A DNA stretch of 6,181 bases from Bdellovibrionales bacterium (GCA_021730855.1 JAKFYM010000234.1:1-6181); one strand, 5' to 3'; shown: positions 1-5,830, counted from the first letter of the stretch. Made by a program: numbers and translations. The notes: a model not told the origin generated them from the letters alone.

Positions 1-2
1 TC

Positions 3-38
3 ACAAGACTGCCCTTGACTGAGCTGGAGCCAACTTAG
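3..38 (+). CDS. C-terminal end of a probable sensor histidine kinase (partial)
   Basis: Reading from base 3, the sequence gives TRLPLTELEPT and then a TAG stop. The T-R-L-P-L run matches the last beta strand of HATPase domains of histidine kinases, which often close with a pattern like F-x-[VI]-x-LP-[LV] a few residues before the stop. The next gene, starting 17 bases downstream on the same strand, is a receiver-domain protein, which is the usual partner of a kinase. Both facts support a kinase 3' end, but only 11 codons are visible. The two other forward frames also stop within about 45 bases, so this is inference from a short tail plus context. The rest of the gene lies outside the window. 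Confidence 0.5.
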   Translation, partial: TRLPLTELEPT

Positions 39-54
39 TGCTCTAACGGACGGC

Positions 55-473
55 ATGGAAACTGCTTCAGTGGCCGCCATGAACTGCCCTCGCATCCTCA
101 TCGTGGAAGACGACGAAGATATAAGAGACCTTTGCCAGGAGCTGCTTGAAGCAGAAGGCTTTGTTGTCGAGGCTTGTGCAAATGGCCAAGAGGCGATTGC
201 TTCTCTAGACCGTCACCAAGATCCCTGCCTAATCTTGCTCGACATGATGATGCCCATCATGAATGGACGGGAGTTCATGGCCGAGTTTGTAAAGCGACCT
301 CTCGCTATCACCATTGCACCGATTCCTGTCTTTCTCGTGTCGGCTACGGCGAATAGTGATGACGGAAAAGGGATTGGATCCGCGGCTTTCTCAAAAAGCC
401 TTTTGATATTGATCTCCTGCTGTCCATCGCACGAACCTATTGCCGGGCGAATGAAAAACATAACGCTGCATAA
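55..473 (+). pseudogene. Single-domain response regulator (CheY-like receiver), frameshifted
   Basis: This is a receiver domain. From the ATG at 55, I-L-I-V-E-D-D carries the acidic Mg-binding pair (D19, D20), D63 in LILLDMMMP is the phosphoacceptor, and S96 in FLVSA is the switch Ser/Thr. The conserved Lys-Pro should follow at about residues 114-116. There the frame breaks inside a run of five A at 393-397. The original frame reads FSKSLLILISCC and would run on to 558, while the frame that fits the family (KKPFDIDLLLSI) resumes at about 393-396 and ends with TAA at 471-473. One extra A restores a 139-residue protein of normal length. The start may be ATG 55 or ATG 79 (MNCPRILIVED); neither has a strong ribosome binding site. 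It probably forms a two-component pair with the upstream kinase. No output domain is present, so it would act by protein contact or phosphotransfer. A recent mutation or a sequencing error both explain the break. Confidence 0.85.
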
Positions 474-558
474 TGAGGAGCTACATGGCCCAATCACCGA
501 TTGCGAAAAGATAGGGCCGATGCAACGAGAGGATCCAGCCACCCCAGTCAATTCCTAG

Positions 559-909
559 TTATTGTTTTTCCATATTTTCCATACAAGTCACTTTCTCTCT
601 GAGAATATACCCATTCCACGTCCCCTCATTTTTAAAGACCGCAGCTAAAATAATCGGGGACGAGCCATGATTATTAGAAAACAGGATACGCGCGACACTG
701 TTCGAAGTTTTCAGGCACGCTGCAAACGACGGGATTTCGGGCATTGGTCGCGCCACTCCGTCTTCGTGAATTCGCGAGATGGTGCAGCCTTCACCAATGC
801 CAATATAGTACTTCGTACCGCTCTCTCCCATGCAGCTCAGGATAGGGAGGGGAACATCCAGGGCGTGGGCGTTGGATCCAATGAGGGAAAGTAGAATCAG
901 GTATTTCAT
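559..909 (-). CDS. Small secreted four-cysteine protein, function unknown
   Basis: A 116-residue protein starts at the ATG at 909-907, chosen because AAAGGAG lies 7 bases upstream and the product then begins with a classic Sec signal peptide: M-K-Y, a hydrophobic core (LILLSLIG), and N-A-H-A with likely cleavage after residue 16. The open frame extends upstream to 1008, but that part is polar and lacks a signal sequence. The mature chain is about 100 residues and has four cysteines (26, 42, 65, 109). They could form two disulfides in the periplasm. No lipobox or membrane anchor is seen, so it is probably soluble in the periplasm or exported. I recognise no family. It may be transcribed alone: the acetyltransferase gene upstream on the same strand is separated by 179 bases. 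No clear terminator follows. Confidence 0.7.
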   Translation of the reverse strand: MKYLILLSLIGSNAHALDVPLPILSCMGESGTKYYIGIGEGCTISRIHEDGVARPMPEIPSFAACLKTSNSVARILFSNNHGSSPIILAAVFKNEGTWNGYILREKVTCMENMEKQ

Positions 910-916
910 TTCAGGT

Positions 917-923
917 CTCCTTT
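917..923 (-). promoter_or_regulatory. Ribosome binding site of the secreted four-cysteine protein
   Basis: AAAGGAG read on the - strand, 7 bases before the ATG at 909. This decides the start codon: the longer open frame upstream has no comparable site and would bury the signal peptide. Confidence 0.75.
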
Positions 924-1088
924 GTTGGCTTCCTAAGAAGCAATGTGAGGTGAACCTTAGTGGGCAAATAGAGAAATGTCTTTCGTTAGGGTAAAGGGGA
1001 CGAGGCAAACTGCGTACTTAGGGGGACGCGGGTTTTTCCTGCTGGAATTTCGAGCCCGTCGCCACTGAAGGCCTGCCTACCTATAAAG

Positions 1089-1538
1089 TCATCGACCTGC
1101 ATTTCCGCTCAATCCTTTGGTGAAAAGGTGCCAGGATTTCTTGATGGCATACCCTTCGCGCTCGTAGAAACGATGCGTGTCGGATCTAAGGATGTTCGAG
1201 CGGATCCGCATGAGCGGGAGATTCTGACTAGTGGCCCAAGCTTCCGCCTGCCGAACCAAGAGCTTACCAATGCCCAGGCCACGCTGCTTTTCATCGACCA
1301 CGAGGGCAGCCACTTCCGCTCTAGGGTCGGCGACTAGCGCTGCGCTCTCGCGGTTCACATGAATCCAGCCCACCACTTGCCCCGTATCTGACTTCGCCAC
1401 GTAGAGCTTGTGCCCATCTTCCTGCTGAATCGCCTGAAACCGACGCCTGAAAGTTTCAACATCCCCAGGGTAGCCTAACTGCGCAGCGAGAACCGCCACA
1501 GTGCCCAGATCTTCGAGTGTCATTTCAGCTATTTTCAT
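1089..1538 (-). CDS. GNAT family N-acetyltransferase
   Basis: A 149-residue protein, the usual size for a single GNAT domain that transfers an acetyl group from acetyl-CoA to an amine. The N-terminus (MKIAEMTLEDLGTVAVLAAQ, then LGYP) is the typical first strand and helix. The acetyl-CoA pyrophosphate loop is clear at V-V-D-E-K-Q-R-G-L-G-I-G (residues 80-91), and the C-terminal F-Y-E-R-E-G-Y (124-130) carries the tyrosine that often acts as general acid. G-W-I-H-V at 57-61 and RIRSN at 111-115 are also typical. The substrate cannot be told from sequence. The ATG at 1538 is preferred because the domain begins there; the frame is open to a TTG at 1574, and neither start has a good ribosome binding site. 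It is transcribed divergently from the three-gene signalling operon, across a 177-base gap. Confidence 0.88.
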   Translation of the reverse strand: MKIAEMTLEDLGTVAVLAAQLGYPGDVETFRRRFQAIQQEDGHKLYVAKSDTGQVVGWIHVNRESAALVADPRAEVAALVVDEKQRGLGIGKLLVRQAEAWATSQNLPLMRIRSNILRSDTHRFYEREGYAIKKSWHLFTKGLSGNAGR

Positions 1539-1674
1539 AGAGACCAGGAAACCACGGTCGCCAATCGCTGTCAAAAAGAGGGCCGAGCTCTACCCGGCCG
1601 CCAGTACATGCCACTCAGTCGCCAAATCCTGCCGTTCAGAGGAGCCTTGTACCAGACTTCCATTTCCTTCCGTA

Positions 1675-1698
1675 AAACAGGTTCAACAACAACCTTTT
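1675..1698 (+). promoter_or_regulatory. Possible leader hairpin just upstream of the ribosome binding site
   Basis: AGGTT (1679-1683) and AACCT (1691-1695) are perfectly complementary around a 7-base loop, CAACAAC. The stem extends by three A-T pairs (1675-1677 with 1696-1698) if C1678 is bulged. It ends 3 bases before the AAGGAGG site of the first operon gene. It lacks a terminator U tract. It could affect translation start or mRNA stability, but it is A-T rich at the base and could be chance. Confidence 0.3.
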
Positions 1699-1701
1699 CC
1701 C

Positions 1702-1708
1702 AAGGAGG
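1702..1708 (+). promoter_or_regulatory. Strong ribosome binding site of the operon's first gene
   Basis: AAGGAGG, a near-perfect anti-16S complement, 7 bases before the ATG at 1716. It fixes the start of the secreted protein, although the frame is open from 1608. It is much stronger than the sites before the kinase and response-regulator genes downstream. This suggests the secreted protein is made in larger amounts. Confidence 0.9.
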
Positions 1709-1715
1709 AAATAAA

Positions 1716-2150
1716 ATGAAAGCAGCAGTAGTACTCGGAACAGCACTCATGACCATAAACGCACTCGGTCACGCGGCCAGCTTGCCTGAAGGAGTCTTCA
1801 AGGGCGGAGGCACCTGGAAGAGCCAAAATCTGAGTGGGGAATATGAAGTCAGCTCCGAGATCAAAGGACGGATCATTTCTTCCACCTACAAACTACCCGA
1901 CGGCTCAACGAAACAATGGGTGATGGAAATGAGGCCCACTGAGAATGGATTTTTCAATGTGGTCTCCACTAACAATGTGGTGGGCAAAGGCTATTGCCTG
2001 GAGCATGTAATCCTATGCCACTATGAAGTGAAAACGGACGAATTGAGCCTGGAAGAGACCTTGACCGTCCAAAACGAGAAGCTGTACAAGTTTGGCTCGA
2101 AAACCGAGAAGGGCTTCCGCGTAATGTGGCAGGAAGCTTTGGGTAAATAA
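1716..2150 (+). CDS. Secreted protein heading a LytS/LytTR operon, function unknown
   Basis: A 144-residue protein with a Sec signal peptide: K2, hydrophobic core A-V-V-L-G-T-A-L-M, and cleavage likely after G-H-A at residue 20. The mature part of about 124 residues has alternating polar and hydrophobic stretches typical of beta strands (for example GEYEVSSEIKG, STYKLPDGS), suggesting a small beta sandwich or barrel. Two cysteines six residues apart (C94, C101) could form a disulfide. There is no lipobox, membrane helix or recognisable catalytic motif, and I cannot name a family. It lies 2 bases upstream of a sensor kinase gene that itself lacks a strong ribosome binding site, so the three genes are almost certainly co-transcribed. 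The protein may modulate the kinase sensor from the periplasm or be an output of the same circuit. Both roles are inference from gene order. Confidence 0.8.
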   Translation: MKAAVVLGTALMTINALGHAASLPEGVFKGGGTWKSQNLSGEYEVSSEIKGRIISSTYKLPDGSTKQWVMEMRPTENGFFNVVSTNNVVGKGYCLEHVILCHYEVKTDELSLEETLTVQNEKLYKFGSKTEKGFRVMWQEALGK

Positions 2151-2152
2151 CG

Positions 2153-3199
2153 ATGAAGACCGAGTGGCAAATTTACTGGAAAGAAGTTCGACAAAGCCTC
2201 AAAGGCTATCTTCTGGCCGTAGGTGTGTCGCTCACCTTCTACCTATTCGCTATCCCCAGGCTCCACGGTGCCGAGCAACATGGGAAATTTATTCTCATCT
2301 CCATGATGTACGGCACCGTAGTTTTCACCTGGATCTGGTGCCTTTACGCCATCCAATTGGCCATCATGGTTCGGCAAGATACCAAGCGCGATCGGCCCCT
2401 CAAAATTTCATGGCCCATTCACATATTCCTGAGCGTTACGGGAACCACGTTTGGGCTCCTTTCTGCGCTTTACCTCGAGGCAAAGATTACGGGCAACCCA
2501 TTTACGCCCGCCCAGTTCCTGGAGTCTCTGCTCATTGGCTTGTTCATCGCTATGATGTTTCAGTTCTACTACGCGTATAAACACTCGGCTCAGGAAAATC
2601 TACAGTTGAAAGCCGCCAAGGCAGAGGCTGATCTCCATGTCTTGCGTAGCCAGATGCAACCACATTTCCTTTTCAATAGCTTGAACAGCTTAGCGGCATT
2701 GATCGAACAAAATCCCGATACTGCGGGAGCCGCCACGCAAAAACTTGCGGACCTGTATCGGCTTATCCTGGAATGCTCCAAAAACCAGCTATCGCCCCTC
2801 TGCAAGGAGTTCCAAATCGCCGAGCTTTACTTAGACATAGAAAGGATCCGATTCGGCAATCGACTCCTCTTCGTGCCATACCAGCTTCCCAAGGAATACC
2901 AGAATGTGCTGGTGCCCAGCCTGATCGTGCAGACGCTTGCCGAAAACGCCGTGAAGCACGGTATCAGCAAATCTATGGAAGGCGGTTTTGTTCGTTTGCA
3001 TGCGCAACAGAGGGCTGATGGCCTTCACGTAGAAGTTCTAAATTCTGGCGCTTCCCTGACCTCAACATCAGATGGCGGGACGGGCATCAAAAATACCAAG
3101 GAGCGCTTAGATTTAATCTTTGGTTCAAAGCATGTATTCGCCCTTGCTAGCGACGCACAAGGAAACACCAGCGCAAGTTTTCTGATCCCCGGGGTATAA
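2153..3199 (+). CDS. LytS-type sensor histidine kinase, four membrane helices
   Basis: A 348-residue membrane kinase. The N-terminal half has four hydrophobic segments (about 18-36, 46-73, 87-109, 121-142) with short loops, so sensing is probably within or near the membrane. A charged helical linker (143-165) leads to the His_kinase domain of the LytS/YehU class: the QMQPHFLFNSLNSL box puts the phosphorylated His at 171. An HATPase domain follows, with the N box TLAENAVKHGI (N265), then VEVLNSG (293-299) and the glycine-rich GGTGIKNTKERL (308-319). This class autophosphorylates and passes phosphate to a LytTR-type regulator, which is the next gene. The ATG follows the previous stop by 2 bases with only a weak ribosome binding site, so translation is probably coupled. 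Length and motifs look complete. The signal it senses is unknown. Confidence 0.93.
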   Translation: MKTEWQIYWKEVRQSLKGYLLAVGVSLTFYLFAIPRLHGAEQHGKFILISMMYGTVVFTWIWCLYAIQLAIMVRQDTKRDRPLKISWPIHIFLSVTGTTFGLLSALYLEAKITGNPFTPAQFLESLLIGLFIAMMFQFYYAYKHSAQENLQLKAAKAEADLHVLRSQMQPHFLFNSLNSLAALIEQNPDTAGAATQKLADLYRLILECSKNQLSPLCKEFQIAELYLDIERIRFGNRLLFVPYQLPKEYQNVLVPSLIVQTLAENAVKHGISKSMEGGFVRLHAQQRADGLHVEVLNSGASLTSTSDGGTGIKNTKERLDLIFGSKHVFALASDAQGNTSASFLIPGV

Positions 3200-3200
3200 A

Positions 3201-3929
3201 GTGAAGAAAACTACGGTTCTCATTGTCGATGACGAAAAACTAGCCCGTGACCGTCTTCATTCATTTCTTAAGGGCCGAGCGGAAGAATTTGACATCCAAG
3301 AAGCGCAGAATGGCGTTTCAGCTCTTGGACTATTGAAATCCCACAGCATCGATATTCTCCTCCTGGACATTCAGATGCCCGAGCTGTCAGGCATGGAGCT
3401 TTTGGCGCAGGTGGAGCACAGGAATTTCCAGGTGATTTTTCAGACTGCTTTCGACGAATACGCGATTCAGGCTTTTGAAGCGCATGCTTGTGACTATCTT
3501 TTGAAGCCTTTCCCTCAAGAACGATTCAATAAAGCCCTTGATCGAGCATTGAAGAACCTAAGAGGCAATGTATCTTTAGAAAAAGTTGAATCTGATTTAC
3601 GTAAGCGCGATGGTTTCCTCGGAAAAATCTGCGCCAAGGTCGGAGCGAAGACGGTTCTGATTCCCGTCGGTGAGATTGTGGCCTTTGTTAGCCAGGATCA
3701 CTACACAGCGGTAGTCGCGGCGGGCAGAGAATACATTATTGATCTTTCCTTAGGCCATCTGGAAGAACGTCTTGACCCAGCCAAATTTCAACGCTTGCAT
3801 CGAAATAATATTGTCTCGATGGATCGCGTTCGGGCCGTTCATTCTGGAGAAAATATGCAGGTGGAACTGGAGAATGGCCAACGCTTGCCCGTGTCTAGGA
3901 ATAATCGCAAAAAGGTGTCCGTCACCTAA
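3201..3929 (+). CDS. LytTR-family response regulator
   Basis: A 242-residue regulator starting with GTG one base after the kinase stop; a GGGG run about 7 bases upstream can serve as ribosome binding site. The receiver domain (about 4-120) is intact: D10 and D11, phosphoacceptor D56 in LLLDIQMPELSG, T82 and K102-P103. The CDYLLKPF pattern is typical of the LytR/AlgR class. The C-terminal LytTR DNA-binding domain (about 140-240) shows HYTAVV, the hallmark FQRLHRNNIVSMDRV (195-209) and a final LPVSRNNRKKV. Regulators of this class bind paired direct repeats upstream of their targets. The likely partner is the upstream kinase. Autoregulation of the operon is plausible, but I found no convincing repeat pair before 1716. 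Its 3' end overlaps a VOC-gene remnant on the opposite strand. Confidence 0.95.
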   Translation: MKKTTVLIVDDEKLARDRLHSFLKGRAEEFDIQEAQNGVSALGLLKSHSIDILLLDIQMPELSGMELLAQVEHRNFQVIFQTAFDEYAIQAFEAHACDYLLKPFPQERFNKALDRALKNLRGNVSLEKVESDLRKRDGFLGKICAKVGAKTVLIPVGEIVAFVSQDHYTAVVAAGREYIIDLSLGHLEERLDPAKFQRLHRNNIVSMDRVRAVHSGENMQVELENGQRLPVSRNNRKKVSVT

Positions 3930-4024
3930 GAGGTCGGCTGGATCAAATCGATTCGATTACCGTAGAGATCCTTGAACACCGCAACTTTTCCGTACGAATC
4001 GTTACAACTAGACTTCAATGCCAT
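3926..4024 (-). pseudogene. C-terminal remnant of a VOC (glyoxalase-fold) gene
   Basis: Read on the - strand, this 32-codon frame ends with SYGKVAVFKDLYGN, then RIDLIQPTS and TAG. Y-G-x-x-A-V-F-x-D-x-x-G-N-x-[IW]-[DE]-L is the signature last strands of VOC proteins (glyoxalase I, bleomycin resistance, PhnB-like), where the acidic residue in [DE]-L is often a metal ligand. A full domain needs about 110-130 residues, so everything before this point is missing. The frame meets a TGA two codons before the ATG at 4024, and its 5' part overlaps the end of the membrane-protein gene in another frame. Its stop overlaps the response regulator stop on the other strand. It is best explained as the surviving 3' end of a VOC gene whose front was lost when the membrane-protein gene became its neighbour. 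Expression as a short peptide is unlikely. Confidence 0.6.
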
Positions 4025-4430
4025 CCTCTCTCAAGCCATGCGGCGCATTCGTCACCTCACGTCTATGCTTCCAAGCCAGATACACAAACAAAGGCAAAAA
4101 GACCAATTTTGCGACTCGAACATACAGCCAGTACTCAGAAAAATGAGGAGTGAGTCCGGGACCAGACCCGTACCAAAGATAAATTCCGCTAGGCAGGACC
4201 GCTGATAAAATTTGGTAATCGAAGAATATTCGATTGATCTCGCATGAGAAAATCACTCCCATCCAGGACCCAAAAAAGAGAGCGAAGAAAATTAGGCAAG
4301 AAGCGACTGCGAAGAATTTAAGTTTGCCTAGTCGTTGAATGAAACCAAAGCGGAGCAGGTAGAGCGCAATCCATCCGCACAGCAGCGAAAAAAGAGAGGG
4401 GATTACTACTAAAAGAATAAATGCGGCCAT
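4008..4430 (-). CDS. Four-helix inner-membrane protein, function unknown
   Basis: A 140-residue hydrophobic protein with probable membrane helices at about 3-26, 39-62, 72-88 and 103-120, separated by short loops. The positive residues (R27, R33, K36, K38; K121, H122, R123, R124) suggest the ends that face the cytoplasm. A charged C-terminal tail (121-140) follows. No family motif is recognised. The ATG at 4430 has no strong ribosome binding site, but no better start exists without losing the first helix. The gene runs the same way as the VOC gene upstream, 118 bases away. Its last codons overlap, in a different frame, the start of the VOC remnant. Real coding is supported by consistent hydrophobic patterning over the whole length. 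Confidence 0.7.
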   Translation of the reverse strand: MAAFILLVVIPSLFSLLCGWIALYLLRFGFIQRLGKLKFFAVASCLIFFALFFGSWMGVIFSCEINRIFFDYQILSAVLPSGIYLWYGSGPGLTPHFSEYWLYVRVAKLVFLPLFVYLAWKHRREVTNAPHGLREDGIEV

Positions 4431-4548
4431 TGGGCTCTGCTATCACGAACATCAGTTGTGTGGCTATAAACACAGCATTTGTGGAAGTTCGCTAGAGGTG
4501 AATTGGTGGACACCTACATGCCATAACTGAACCCACTAAGACGTCTCT

Positions 4549-4923
4549 TCAACTAACTTTGTAGCCCTTTAGCTCTACAAGATACCCAGTTGGGCATTTT
4601 AAATACATTTTCTTTCTTTCCAAGGGCGTTCCAGAGTCCCAAACTTCGGGTTCCATCACCACGTACTTACGCCCCTGACTCAGCAGCTTGGCCGAGAGTC
4701 GATCAAATTCTGCCAGCCCTAAATTCACACCAAAGTGAAAGTCGGGAAGGTTAGGAATGACAGCGACATTTTCCTTAAGAGTGATCTGGCTACCAAAAAA
4801 ATCGATGTTTACATAACCCGATGGATCGCGGTGAAGAACTTTTGCTCCGAGAAGTCCTGCAAAAAACTCAACAGACCCCTCTATTGAATGCACTCCGATG
4901 GAAAGATGAAAAGCAGGTTGCAT
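4549..4923 (-). CDS. VOC family protein (glyoxalase/dioxygenase-like fold)
   Basis: A 124-residue protein, the normal size for a single VOC domain made of two beta-alpha-beta-beta-beta modules. Module one is FHLSIGVHSIEGSVEFFAGL, with L-L-G-A at 24-27. Module two begins FHFGVNLGLAEFDRL and ends CPTGYLVELKGY. H6, H63 and E117 lie where VOC enzymes place their metal ligands. The form with H in strand one, H at the start of module two and E near the end is seen in glyoxalase-like dioxygenase or lyase relatives. The reaction and substrate cannot be assigned. GGAGG lies 6 bases before the ATG at 4923, which confirms the start. It sits 73 bases downstream of the toxin-antitoxin operon on the same strand. 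A decayed relative of the fold lies at 3926-4024. Confidence 0.87.
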   Translation of the reverse strand: MQPAFHLSIGVHSIEGSVEFFAGLLGAKVLHRDPSGYVNIDFFGSQITLKENVAVIPNLPDFHFGVNLGLAEFDRLSAKLLSQGRKYVVMEPEVWDSGTPLERKKMYLKCPTGYLVELKGYKVS

Positions 4924-4969
4924 GGCTTACCTCCAGGAAAATCGGCCCAAGCTCTTGACTGTAGCGTAT

Positions 4970-4992
4970 GCCAAGAATTTTTGGTTCTCGGC
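4970..4992 (-). terminator. Weak hairpin after the antitoxin gene
   Basis: GCCAAGAA (4970-4977) and TTCTCGGC (4985-4992) pair at seven of eight positions around a 7-base loop, starting 5 bases after the antitoxin stop. On the - strand no T tract follows, so it is not a standard intrinsic terminator. It may end or protect the toxin-antitoxin transcript, or be chance. Read-through into the VOC gene cannot be excluded. Confidence 0.3.
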
Positions 4993-4996
4993 AAAC

Positions 4997-5308
4997 CTAA
5001 GCTCTCTTGGGAATAACCGCCAATTCCAAGTCTAGACAGTTAAGAACACTTCTAAGAGTTTTTACTGTGGGATTATGGCTTTTGAACATCTTATATAGAG
5101 TATCTCTGCCACTAGCCATTTTCTCGGCCACATTAGAAATTCCTTGAGCTTTGATGATCTGTTGAAGCGCATCAAAGAACGCTTCAAAATCTTCATCAGA
5201 ATTCCCATCAAAAGAAGAGGTGAGAAACTCTGCTGCAAACTCAATATCTTTTAATTTTTCCAGCAGTTTAGGCTCAAAGGAACTTGCTCTGCCTCTCTTA
5301 TTTTTCAT
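4997..5308 (-). CDS. HTH-type antitoxin of a type II toxin-antitoxin pair
   Basis: A 103-residue protein of the HigA-like/'addiction module antidote' type. The C-terminal half holds the DNA-binding helix-turn-helix: ALQQIIKAQGISNVAEKM (47-64), then SGRDTLYKMF and NPTVKTLRSVLNCLDLEL (79-96). G-R-D-T-L-Y-K for the recognition helix and N-P-T for the next turn are characteristic of this family. The N-terminal region (about 10-45) is charged and probably wraps the toxin. It neutralises the toxin encoded just upstream and normally also represses the operon with it. Its ATG overlaps the toxin stop (ATGA), and AAGGA lies a few bases upstream, giving coupled but independent translation. The antitoxin as second gene is typical of HigBA-like systems. 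Confidence 0.88.
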   Translation of the reverse strand: MKNKRGRASSFEPKLLEKLKDIEFAAEFLTSSFDGNSDEDFEAFFDALQQIIKAQGISNVAEKMASGRDTLYKMFKSHNPTVKTLRSVLNCLDLELAVIPKRA

Positions 5309-5631
5309 CGCTTCGTTTCCTTCCAGTCATTCCAATATTTCCTAGCAAAGCGGATATCCGAATCCTGCGAAGACTTGTCACCCCCACAGAGCAAGACCAC
5401 TATCGCGCCATCGGATATGGCAAAGTAAATCCGATACCCAGGTCCAAAAAAACACCTGAGCTCAAAAAGCCCATCGCCTACTGCCTTGGTGTCGCCCAGT
5501 AAGCCCATTTTTAATCTGTTGATGCGTGCGTAAATTCTCGCCTGCGTCTTGGTATCGAGATCTTCTACCCACTCTTCAAAAGGCCGCCGCCCCGATTCGA
5601 GCTCGTACACCAGCACTTCATATCGCACCAC
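5305..5631 (-). CDS. RelE/HigB-like (Gp49 family) toxin
   Basis: A toxin of about 108 residues of the phage-derived Gp49-like/RelE superfamily, which in studied members cleaves mRNA, usually on the ribosome. Diagnostic stretches are SGRRPFEEWVEDL (13-25), ARINRLKMGLLGD, LFELR (55-59), FGPGYRIYF (62-70), VLLCGGDKSSQ (79-89) and the final DIRFARKYWNDWKE. These positively charged and aromatic residues match intact members, so it is likely active. The start is uncertain: GTG codons occur at 5640, 5631 and 5628, and family members begin a few residues before the Y-E-V-L strand, so 5631 or 5628 fits best. No ATG is available in frame and no good ribosome binding site is seen. The frame happens to be open to a TTG at 5742, but that extension spans the promoter and is not expected to be coding. 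Confidence 0.9.
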   Translation of the reverse strand: MVRYEVLVYELESGRRPFEEWVEDLDTKTQARIYARINRLKMGLLGDTKAVGDGLFELRCFFGPGYRIYFAISDGAIVVLLCGGDKSSQDSDIRFARKYWNDWKETKR

Positions 5632-5642
5632 TTGGCCCACAC

Positions 5643-5667
5643 TGTATAATGTATAATATAATATACA
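5643..5667. promoter_or_regulatory. Probable operator for antitoxin autoregulation
   Basis: TGTATA at 5650-5655 and TATACA at 5662-5667 form a perfect 6-base inverted repeat with a 6-base spacer. It lies between the -35 and -10 and covers most of the -10. A second TGTATA at 5643-5648 makes a direct repeat 7 bases from the first (GTATAATGTATAAT). HTH antitoxins of this class bind such palindromes to repress their own promoter, so an antitoxin dimer here would block polymerase. The A-T richness of the region raises the chance of accidental symmetry. Confidence 0.6.
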
Positions 5668-5676
5668 AAATGTCAA
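5648..5676 (-). promoter_or_regulatory. Promoter of the toxin-antitoxin operon
   Basis: On the - strand a perfect TTGACA (5676-5671) is followed after 17 bases by TACATT (5653-5648), which matches four of six bases of TATAAT; the spacer is very A-T rich. Transcription should start at about 5643-5640. That leaves almost no leader before the GTG at 5640 and only about 10 bases before the GTG at 5631. Confidence 0.7.
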
Positions 5677-5830
5677 GGGGGCGTTAAAATACTTGTCCCT
5701 AGCGAAAACTTGAGCATTTAAATGGTTAACAGGGAATTGCAAGAAACCGGCTGAGTATTGGCGTTTGCCTCATAAGCGAAAGCTCTCTTCTAAAACAAGT
5801 TTAGTCTATAGATATCCCGAAGAAGTGGCG

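Noticed and set aside
1028..1060. TTCGAGCCCGTCGCCA resembles the T-arm and 3' end of a tRNA or tmRNA
   Set aside because: The flanking bases do not form the T-stem, and no acceptor or anticodon arm can be built upstream.
976..1068. 30-codon ATG frame on the + strand between the two - strand genes, arginine-rich
   Set aside because: No ribosome binding site, no recognisable motif, and the length is easily reached by chance.
1569..1574. TTGACA on the - strand upstream of the acetyltransferase as a -35 box
   Set aside because: The base 17 positions on gives TTTCCT, a poor -10, and would leave almost no leader before the ATG at 1538.
1632..1689. CCGTTCAG and AGGTTCAA as a possible LytTR binding-site pair upstream of the operon
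   Set aside because: The second copy fits poorly, and the spacing of about 47 bases is far from the usual 12-13 base gap.
3947..3960. AATCG-ATT-CGATT palindrome after the regulator as a terminator
   Set aside because: The stem has only five pairs and no T tract, and it lies inside the coding signature of the VOC remnant.
5632..5742. N-terminal extension of the toxin frame up to a TTG at 5742
   Set aside because: It would place the TTGACA promoter and operator inside the gene, and family members start near 5631. The open frame looks accidental.
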